From a marine gamma proteobacterium HTCC2080 (GTDB lineage Bacteria; Pseudomonadota; Gammaproteobacteria; Pseudomonadales; Halieaceae): a stretch of 64,000 bases of DNA. Every line of letters starts with the position of its first letter. The first letter of the stretch is position 1. Shown here piece by piece: positions 18,515-26,900 of this stretch. Below the pieces are notes generated by a model. That model saw only the letters and a program-made list of their open reading frames with translations. It was not told the DNA's origin and made no database searches. Where the stretch lies: positions 1 through 64,000 of the forward strand of contig AAVV01000013.1 in NCBI GenBank assembly GCA_000169115.1, in the 5' to 3' direction. The position numbers and the translations under genes are program-made.

Positions 18515-19750
18515 ATGGCCCTAATAGTTCAAAAATATGGTGGCACCTCGGTGGGCTCCGCTGATCGCATCGAGCATGTTGCCGATAAGGTTGCGGGCTT
18601 TCATCGCGACGGCCATGACGTGGTGGTTGTCGTCTCAGCAATGTCTGGGGAGACGAACCGTCTCATCGAACTCGCGCATTCCATAGAAGAGTATCCCCAG
18701 CCCCGTGAGCTCGACATGCTCGTGTCTACCGGTGAACAGGTCACGACAGCATTGCTGAGCATGGCGCTCCACAAGCGCAAGGTGCCTGCGCGGTCTTACA
18801 ATGGCTCGCAGGTGCGTATTCTGACCGATACTGCCCACACCAAAGCACGGATTCAGCACATTGATGGCCACCGTTTGCGGGCTGATCTCGATCAGCGGCG
18901 GGTCGTGGTTGTGGCCGGCTTTCAAGGTGTCGATCCCGACGGCAACATAACGACGTTGGGACGAGGGGGTTCAGATACAACGGCGGTAGCACTTGCTGCG
19001 GCACTGTCGGCAGATGAATGCCAAATTTATACCGATGTAGACGGGGTTTACACGACAGACCCTCGGGTTGAATCAAGCGCTCGACGGTTGGAGAAAATCA
19101 CTTTCGAAGAGATGCTGGAGCTTGCCAGTATGGGTTCCAAAGTGCTGCAAATACGCGCTGTGGAATTTGCGGGTAAGTATGCGGTGCCGCTAAGGGTTCT
19201 CAGCAGCTTTAAAGAAGGTCCTGGTACTTTAATCACCATGGAAGAGGACGCAGATATGGAAGCGCCAACAATAGCGGGCATTGCGTTCAACCGCGATGAG
19301 GCCAAACTCACCGTGCTCGGTGTGCCCGACACGCCCGGGGTTGCCTACAAAATTTTAGGGCCAGTGGGTGAGGCTAATATTGAGGTCGACGTGATACTCC
19401 AGAACACTGGAGAAGAAGGTCATACGGACTTCACGTTCACTGTGGCGCGCAACGACCTCGAAAATGCGAGAAAAATTCTTGAAGATTTAGTGGTGCAGTT
19501 GGACGCGAAAGAATTGCGTGCCGACGCAAAAATTGCCAAAGTGTCGATTGTTGGAGTGGGGATGCGATCACACGCAAACGTTGCTGCACGAATGTTTAAG
19601 GCCTTGTCAGAGGTGGGCGTTAATATCCAGATGATCAGCACGTCGGAAATAAAGATTTCGGTGATTATCGAAGAGAACTATTTGGAGCTCGCCGTCAGGT
19701 CTTTGCATTCCGCGTTTGGTCTCGAGCACAATCCCGAGGGCAACGGCTGA
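18515..19750 (+). CDS. lysC: Aspartate kinase
   Basis: 411 residues with the kinase start MALIVQKYGGTSVGS, substrate-binding VSTGEQVTTALLSMAL, LGRGGSDTTAVALA and YTDVDGVYTTDPR. Two ACT domains follow (TVLGVPDTPGVAYKIL and KVSIVGVGMRSHANVAARMF), which sense lysine and threonine. It phosphorylates aspartate at the head of the lysine, threonine and methionine pathways. The 124-bp gap after alaS is too short for a lysine riboswitch and shows none, so control is probably allosteric. Confidence 0.97.
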   Translation: MALIVQKYGGTSVGSADRIEHVADKVAGFHRDGHDVVVVVSAMSGETNRLIELAHSIEEYPQPRELDMLVSTGEQVTTALLSMALHKRKVPARSYNGSQVRILTDTAHTKARIQHIDGHRLRADLDQRRVVVVAGFQGVDPDGNITTLGRGGSDTTAVALAAALSADECQIYTDVDGVYTTDPRVESSARRLEKITFEEMLELASMGSKVLQIRAVEFAGKYAVPLRVLSSFKEGPGTLITMEEDADMEAPTIAGIAFNRDEAKLTVLGVPDTPGVAYKILGPVGEANIEVDVILQNTGEEGHTDFTFTVARNDLENARKILEDLVVQLDAKELRADAKIAKVSIVGVGMRSHANVAARMFKALSEVGVNIQMISTSEIKISVIIEENYLELAVRSLHSAFGLEHNPEGNG

Positions 19751-19757
19751 GATCGGC

Positions 19758-19763
19758 TATAAT
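19758..19763 (+). promoter_or_regulatory. Candidate -10 box of a csrA promoter
   Basis: A perfect TATAAT stands 44 bp before the csrA start, just after the lysC stop. No good -35 is visible at the usual distance (the hexamer reads CGAGGG), so it may be weak or depend on an activator. Confidence 0.35.
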
Positions 19764-19806
19764 GATTGAGTAAATTCATAAAAAGCAGCAAACAGGGAAG
19801 TTCGAG

Positions 19807-20019
19807 ATGCTGATACTAACAAGAAGAATGGGTGAATCCCTGGTGATTGGTGACAACATCACCATTACAGTGCTGGGTGTTAAGGGTAATCAGACCCGCC
19901 TGGGTGTAGACGCGCCCCGGGACGTTTCGGTACATCGGGAGGAGATTCTTAACCGGATTCAAGCCGATAACCCCTCAGAAGACGATGAAAGCGACGGAAA
20001 TACCCGCGATAGCGACTAA
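19807..20019 (+). CDS. csrA: Carbon storage regulator CsrA/RsmA
   Basis: A 70-residue RNA-binding protein with the CsrA start [16 protein letters not shown] and the core [16 protein letters not shown] and VSVHREEI, with the RNA-contacting N-terminal Leu-Thr-Arg-Arg and VHREE regions intact. The acidic C-terminal tail ([16 protein letters not shown]) is longer than in E. coli CsrA (61 residues). It binds GGA motifs in mRNA leaders and controls translation and stability. GGGAAG lies about 8 bases before the ATG. tRNA-Ser and the repeats follow directly. Confidence 0.97.
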   Translation: MLILTRRMGESLVIGDNITITVLGVKGNQTRLGVDAPRDVSVHREEILNRIQADNPSEDDESDGNTRDSD

Positions 20020-20065
20020 AGCAGTGTTTTTCCGCGAATTCACTATGGTAGGATTCGCACCCTCC

Positions 20066-20156
20066 GGAGAAGTGGCCGAGTGGCTGAAGGCGCTCCCCTG
20101 CTAAGGGAGTATACGTTAATCGCGTATCGAGGGTTCGAATCCCTCCTTCTCCGCCA
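20066..20156 (+). tRNA. tRNA-Ser (GCT)
   Basis: A 91-nt class II tRNA with encoded CCA. The acceptor stem pairs GGAGAAG (20066-20072) with CTTCTCC (20146-20152). The anticodon stem CTCCC/GGGAG holds loop CTGCTAA with anticodon GCT at 20100-20102. A long variable arm (TATACG...CGCGTATC) and the T-loop GGTTCGAATCC follow. It reads AGC/AGU codons. It lies 46 bp after csrA and its 3' end is the first element of the 186-bp repeat. Confidence 0.97.
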
Positions 20157-20160
20157 TCCA

Positions 20161-20195
20161 AACAAAAGACGCCCCTCTGGGGCGTTTTTTTGTTT
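20161..20195 (+). terminator. Rho-independent terminator after tRNA-Ser (repeat copy 1)
   Basis: Stem ACGCCCC, loop TCT, GGGGCGT, then seven Ts; an A-rich stretch upstream can pair with the T tract. It lies a few bases after the tRNA CCA. Confidence 0.9.
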
Positions 20196-20346
20196 GGGGC
20201 TTTGACTATGGGATGAGAACCCTCGGGTTCGACAAACTCTGCCTAGGGCAGAGTTTGGACGCGGAGCCGTAAGGCGCAGCGCCCTGGAGTGGTTCGAGCA
20301 GCGGAGGCAACGCTGCTCGAATCAATCCCTCCTTCTCCGCCATCCA

Positions 20347-20381
20347 AACAAAAGACGCCCCTCTGGGGCGTTTTTTTGTTT
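20347..20381 (+). terminator. Rho-independent terminator (repeat copy 2)
   Basis: An exact copy of the terminator 186 bp upstream, again directly after a copied tRNA 3' end. Confidence 0.85.
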
Positions 20382-20539
20382 GGGGCTTTGACTATGGGAT
20401 GAGAACCCTCGGATTCGACAAACTTTGCCTAGGGCAGAGTTTGGACGGGGAGCCGTAAGGCGCAGCGCCCTGGAAGGGTTCGAGCAGCGGAGGCAACGCT
20501 GCTCGAATCAATCCCTCCTTCTCCGCCATCTAAGGTAAG

Positions 20540-20565
20540 AAGCCTCCCAAGTGGAGGCTTTTTAC
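20540..20565 (+). terminator. Rho-independent terminator ending the repeat array
   Basis: Stem AAGCCTCC, loop CAAGT, GGAGGCTT, then Ts; weak pairing of flanking A/T bases extends it. Its sequence differs from the two repeat terminators, so it marks the original boundary after the last copied tRNA end. Confidence 0.85.
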
Positions 20566-20685
20566 TTTAGGGGTTGAGTTGGCCGCGTGGTGAGCGCTTT
20601 TGTAGTGAAAGTGTACGCATCAAGCGCAGTATGCTCATCAGCTTTTGCTTCTTTCAATCGGCCGCTCTGGCTGCTAGACCTCTGA

Positions 20686-20762
20686 TTTTAATAAATTTTT
20701 TTAAAACGTCATACTTCAGTTCAAGTTGTGGCTGGTGCTCCACGCCCCACAATTTATTAAAA
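20686..20762. repeat. Long inverted repeat in the leader of the first giant gene
   Basis: Perfect 12-bp arms TTTTAATAAATT (20686-20697) and AATTTATTAAAA (20751-20762) enclose 53 bp that include a smaller GTGG/CCAC dyad. It lies about 160 bp before the giant gene start. It may be an operator or structured leader; no protein is seen here. Confidence 0.6.
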
Positions 20763-20919
20763 AACACAATCTTTAGCATTAAGCGACAGTTTTTAACAAA
20801 GCCATTAACTTTCATGCCTCAACTCACTACCCTGCGGCGGCGGGAATTTAGGTCCCATGGTCGCGTTTACCTCGGCTGTAAACCGGCGTTGTTCTGTGAA
20901 AAAGGGTGTTGAAGTTTAT

Positions 20920-23900
20920 ATGGTTAATCTGATTTTAAAGTTAGCAACACTCTACCTTTTGGCCTGCGCCTCGTTAACGTCGGCTGAAACCTTGGTGGTA
21001 GACGAGAGCAACCATAGAGGCTGGACCTTTTTCGCAAATCCCGCTGTCGATGTTGCGGGGGAGGCGCCGGTTGTGGGCATCGGCGACCATGCAGGCGGAG
21101 CGGCATCGCTCAACTTCAGCCTCAATGGGAGTGAAGACAAGAGCAGTCGGAATGCGCGCCTTTTAGCAAGTGATTTTCCTGCCGCGGGTTTGACAAATAT
21201 TACGACGCTAAGGGACCTGGACCTCTCGAAATTTAGCTGGCAAGTGCACCATAGTGATCCGGGCAACTACCCCATATTCAAAGTGGTAGTTGACGTCCCT
21301 ACCAATATCGATGAGGACACTGAGCATGACGCTATTTATTTCAGACATCAGAATCAGGCGGTTAAGCCTAACCAGTGGGACCTTGTAACAGTCGGCCCGG
21401 ACTCGATATTTTGGAGTGCTGGTCGGACAACCGACGGTAAACCATCCAAAGGCACATTCGCTGCATGGCTGGAAGTCATAGGCGATTATCCAATCTACAA
21501 AATTGCATTCGAGCTTGGCAATCCTAAAGAAAGCTATACCTCCTACATTGATTACATCGAGATAAATGGCACGAAATTTGACTTTGAGACATCGCCACCT
21601 TTGCCCCCGAGCGCCCCGACTGACTTGGTTGCCACAGCCGGCGACGGCCAGCTAGACATTGCGTTTACCCCAGCCGACGACAACGGCACGGACATTACCG
21701 ACTACCAATACAAGCGAGACGATGGCAGCTGGACCGCCGCAGGGACAACCGGCTCTTCAATTACCATACCCGACCTCACCAATGGCAAAGACTACGTCGT
21801 ACGTCTGCGAGCGATCAGTGCCGCGGGTGAGGGAGAAGAAGCGCAGATTCTGGCGGCACCTCGAGGCACCGCTGGTGACGTAACACTGCTCGTGACGTCG
21901 GATAACCTCCGTGGTTTTAGTTTGGCGCACTTTACGTCTGAGTATGTGCAAGCACGCGATAACGTGGGCATGGATGACGGATTTGGTGGCGCAAGCATCA
22001 ACGCGTCTTTGGAAGGACAGGGCGCCGACAGGTGGGGGCTGTTTCTCGACCCCGCACAGTTCAAAGGTGAAGAAATAAGTCAGGGCGGGCGCAAGGCCGA
22101 CCGGTTGCAAGACCTGACTAGCTTAAGCTACCGAGTGTGGCACGACGGCGAGGGCTACTACCCGAAGCTGGGGTTTCGCATGGAACGAGAGGCCCCAAGC
22201 GACGATGGCAAGACCATCTCGCAGCTCAATCTAAAGATGAATCAAATGCCCAGCCTGAACCCGGGATGGAACACGGTTGAGATCAAATTCGCCTCGACCC
22301 CATTTACTATTTCGTATCTGTCAGAAGGGGAAACTGCGGAAACGAGAACTTTGTCCGAGTGGATCGCTGAATACGGCGACCGTCGTATTCAGCTGTTTCG
22401 CTGGCAAACCGGCGACGGCAACGCAGATCGCAACACCACGCAGCAAACCTATGCCGATTACATAGAAGTCAACGGCGTGACTTATGACTTCGAGGGGACC
22501 CTGCCTGAGGTGCCGGATGAGTGCTCGAGTGCGGACTGGGCAGTGGTAGAGGCCTCAGATGCCAGCAAACAGGCCTTCCGATGCGTCGCAGACGAACTGA
22601 CATACGAGTATGCGGATTTTCACGTTCTAACAACGACCGGTAACGGCGCGGATATCTGCCAGAGCTCGCTGCCGATTAACGTTAACAACCAAGACAATGA
22701 CGCCTTGTTCTGTAGCGAAGCAGAGGGTGTTGTCAGAGCGGTATTTGATTGGGACAACCGAAGTATCGAACCTGGCGGTAAGGGGATCAGGCTTACTTGG
22801 CTCAACACCGTCAGCCACATTGGCTCCAGGAAAAAAGGCAGCACACCTTGCGGTAGCGCGGGTGAAACGGTGGCTGGTCGGTGTGCCAATCAACTGGCGC
22901 ATGGACAGAGGGCGTTTGTCGAAATGGCAGGTGCGGGCGGTCCGGCGATTGCTGAGCTGGATACCAGCAATCTGCAAAGTTTCAGGGTCATGTTCGGGTC
23001 AGCAGCACAATTTAACGAAGACATTAGTCGTTGGGATACTAAGGCCATCAAAGATATGGGATACATGTTTCACCAGGCGAAAGCCTTTAATCAAGACCTT
23101 CCTTGGGACACCAGCGGGGTTAAGAATATGGAAGAAATGTTTCGGGGCGCGTCGGTGTTTAATGGTGATGTATCGCTGTGGCAAACCGGTGTAGTCACAA
23201 ATATGAACTACATGTTCCGAGAGGCCACGGCGTTTAATCAAAATATAGGTACATGGGACACGGCGAACGTGACCGGCATGTACAACATGTTTCATAAAGC
23301 CAGATCATTCAATCAAAACATTGGTCAGTGGGATACGAGCAAGGTCACGACCATGCACCGAATGTTCGATCGGGCGGAGTCATTTAACCAAGATCTGTCC
23401 AAATGGGACATCGAGAACGTTACCGACAAAATCGATTTCGATGCGCTCGCCACCGCCTGGTGCGGAAAGACCTTTCCTAACAACGGTCGCCCTATTGGGA
23501 TTACTCCTCAGCTAAGTGATAGCTGTTTGGCGGACTCCGTTTCCGAGTGCAGCGCGGTAAGCGTAGACGAGTGGGCGCTGGCTTCGAGCGACCCCGAGTG
23601 GATCTGCCGAATCGATGGCGAGCCCTATGAGTACGCCGACTTCCATATTCTGACCACCATCGATAGCCAACCAGACGTGTGCTCGACGCCCGCCAACTAC
23701 CTACCCACGGACGACAACAACGGCGCCGGGCTGTTTTGCCAGCAGCGCGGCAGCGATGTGCGGGCGCTGTTCGATTGGGGCTGGGGACAGAATGATCAAC
23801 GCTGTAGCGTCGCAGTGTTAAACGGAAACGAGCAGTACTCCTGTCTGTACTGGTTGAAATCGGCAAGCCAGTTTGGGTCGCGCGCCGCCCTCCCTGGTGA

Positions 23901-26900
23901 TATTCCAGGCCTAACCGTTGCGGGCCGGGTGCCCAATCAGCTCGCAGACGGTAAATACGCCTTCGCCCGGTTTGCCGGCGAGGGTGGCAGTGGCTTCCAA
24001 AGCCTCGATACCTCTAACCTGACCTCGCTGAGTTATGCGTTTGCCCGGGCAAAGAGCTTTAAAGAGGACATCAGTGCCTGGGACACAGCAAAGGTTACCG
24101 CGTTGAACAGAGCCTTTTGGCTGTCCGACTTTGACCTGCCCATCCCAACCAATGGCAGTGCTTGGGATGTGAGCCAAGTGAGCAACTTCGATGGGGCGTT
24201 TGCTCAGAGCGCCTTCAATCAGGATCTCAGCTCCTGGGATGTTGGCAACGCTAGGCTGCTCTCGGATATGTTCAAAAATAATAAGCGCTTCAACCAGAAT
24301 CTGAGCGCATGGGCCGACAACCTCACGCAGCTCGCGACCTTGAAGAATATGTTTAGGAATGCGTCGGCCTTTAACAACGGCTTGACCGATGCGAGCGATC
24401 AGCCACTGAACTGGGGGGACACCCCTAAGCTCACGAACATGGACTATGTCTTTGCCGATGCGAAATCGTTTAATCAGCAGATCTTCGCCGACGGCGCCAG
24501 TACGGCTAAAGTTGAGAGGATGTCAGGCGCTTTCAAAGGTGCAAGCGCTTTCAATCAGGACCTGTCGGGTTGGAACGTTACGAAGGTAACGGACTACAGT
24601 GACTTTGACACCACTACCGACGTCTGGTGCGGTCTTGGTTTTGACAACCGCGGCCGGCCAAGCGATTGGGTCCCCACCGATACGGTGGGATGCCTTAACG
24701 TGGTGTTGCAGGCGCCGTTAAGCAGTAGCGTGGGCGATGAATTTGATTATGTCGTCCAGTATTACAACCAGTCCGAGCGCGACCTGATCAACGGCGCCCT
24801 GACGTTAGTGGTGCCCGCCGGCATGACGATCTCTGATGCGGGTAACGGCAATATCAATGGTTCGCAGGTCACCTGGGCCGGGGTCGATGTGCTGGCAGGC
24901 TCATCCGCTGATGGCGCCGGCGGTGAACGACGAGTGGGTGTCACGGTGGATGCTGGTACTGCAGACGGCGCGGCACTTGAGGCGTCCGCCACCCTTAGCG
25001 ACGGCGCGGCGACCACGGTGAATGATATTGCTCGTACGGTGATCAGTGCGAAGCCAGTACTGATAACGCAGATCAGTGCGTCCCAGCAGGTCGCGCCAGG
25101 AGAGCTTATCCAGTATGCCCTGTCGGTCAGTAACGAAGGGCAGAGCACGGCTACCGGCGGTCAAGTCACGCTCTCTTGGGAGGGTGATGCACCGTTTACG
25201 ATCCAAGATCGTGGTAGCGCCAGCTGTGCAACAGCAACATCATGCAGTTGGTCAGGCGACTTGTCATCTCAGGACACGCGCTCTCAAACGGTACAGGTGC
25301 GTGTGGGCACCACTGCGATCTCAGGCCAAACGCTTCGCGCGAGTGTCTCGGCGTCTGCGAGTAATGCCGTCGCGGATGAGGGCAATACCGCATCGGTCAC
25401 AACCGAGATTAGTGCTTTGCCGCTTCCCGCACTCAGTGTAGGGCTTACCACCCAGCCTCAGGGCGTGCTTACGGTCGGTGAGCAGTTTGTTGCTTTCTTT
25501 GACATGACAAATACGGGCAGCGGAGTGGCTGAGTCAATCACAGCGACCCTAGAAATACCGAATGACGTCACGTACGTCGGAGGTGTTGCTGGCGGTGGAG
25601 AGGGCGTTTTTGACGACACAACGAATAGCGTGACATGGACCTTATCCAGCCTCGCGCCCTCGGGTTCGGCGAATTTTGGGGTAACGCTGAAAGCGCCGGA
25701 GGTGTTTGGTGGGATCATTTTAAAAGCCGACGCGGCGACGCAAAAGGATGGTCAACAGATCACAGCCAGTGGTGAGATCGCGCTCCACGTAACGGGAGAT
25801 GCGGTGCTGGATCTGCAACTGAGCCTGGATCCTTCCGAGCAAGTGTTACCCGGGGACGCCCTCGAGATGGCATTGCAATTCCAAAATATCGGTAGCGACA
25901 CCGCCTTTGCGGCGGTGGTTGATACGGAGACACCGGCAGATACGACCCTCTTTACTTGGCCTGACTATGCGCAATGCACGACTGGCGGTGCAGGTGGAGA
26001 GTGCACTGTAGGTTACGCAGGTGAGATGCGTTTGCCCTTGGGAGATGTCGAGGCAAAAGAAAACGCGGTGGCAAACATTCAGGTTTTAGTCAGTGAGGTC
26101 ACCCAAGCGGCGCAGATTTCGGCGGCGGCGACGCTCACGGGCACTGATCGCGATGGTGAAGCGCTTGCACAGCAGGCAGCGAGCAAAAGTGTGAGCGTGG
26201 CAGCGCTTAATGAGGTGGTGTTGACGGTGAGCCAGCAGGCAGATCGGCAAACCGCTGCGCCCGGCCAGGTCATTGTTTACGAGATTACTTACCAAAATGG
26301 GGGCAGCAGTGACGTCAGTAATGCGGTGCTCGCTGGCGTGTTACCAGCAGATACGCGGCTACTAAATCTCTCAGGTAACACTCTAACCGATGACTCTGAC
26401 GGCGGGACTTCTAGTTGGCGATTGCCATTGGACACCTTGGCACCCTTTGATAGTGGCACGGTGCGCTTAGAAGTTGAAGTGGCAGGTAATGCTGAGCCGG
26501 GGACCTTGCTCAACAATCAGGTGACCCTCAGCGCAGCGGATGACACGCAGAGGGCTGAAGCGGCCCCAGTGACTGTGGTACCCGCCGGTGCTCCTATTTT
26601 GGAATCTTCCATCAGTAATCCGGAAGCCACGGTGCCCGGTGGTTCTTTCAGCTACGCACTGCACTATGCCAACACGGGCACCCTCGCTGCCGCGAATACC
26701 CCATTGCAAATGCAAGTGGAGAAAGGGTTGGCCGTGACCGAATGTGATGGATGCACCACCCAGAGGGAAAATGATACGGGGGTGCTATTAAGCTGGTCTT
26801 TGGGTTCGGTCGAAGTGGGCAGTGGGACCAAACAAATTAGCGTGACAGTGGATCCTGGTGTTACTGCCAACTCCGAGCTTCATGCCATCTCTTACATCGG

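Larger units (their letters stand above)
20141..20533 (+). repeat. 186-bp tandem repeat (2.1 copies) that copies the tRNA-Ser 3' end
   Basis: Two units (20141-20326, 20327-20512) differ at only about 5 positions; a third, 20-bp partial copy starts at 20513. Each unit begins with the last 16 nt of tRNA-Ser (CCCTCCTTCTCCGCCA), followed by a rho-independent terminator, a hairpin with a 10-bp stem (AAACTCTGCC, loop TAG) and a hairpin with an 11-bp stem (TTCGAGCAGCG, loop GAGGCAA). The C-to-T change in the second copy of the 10-bp stem keeps a G-U pair. The design is like the rtT repeats that follow tyrT in E. coli. Confidence 0.93.

Noticed and set aside
20141-20533. Prophage or genomic island attachment sites at the tRNA-Ser 3' end
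   Set aside because: The copied tRNA ends are only 186 bp apart with no integrase or phage genes between or near them; a local tandem duplication explains the pattern better.
20574-20912. 112-codon plus-strand frame before the first giant gene
   Set aside because: It starts within terminator sequence and crosses the AT-rich inverted repeat; no protein features.
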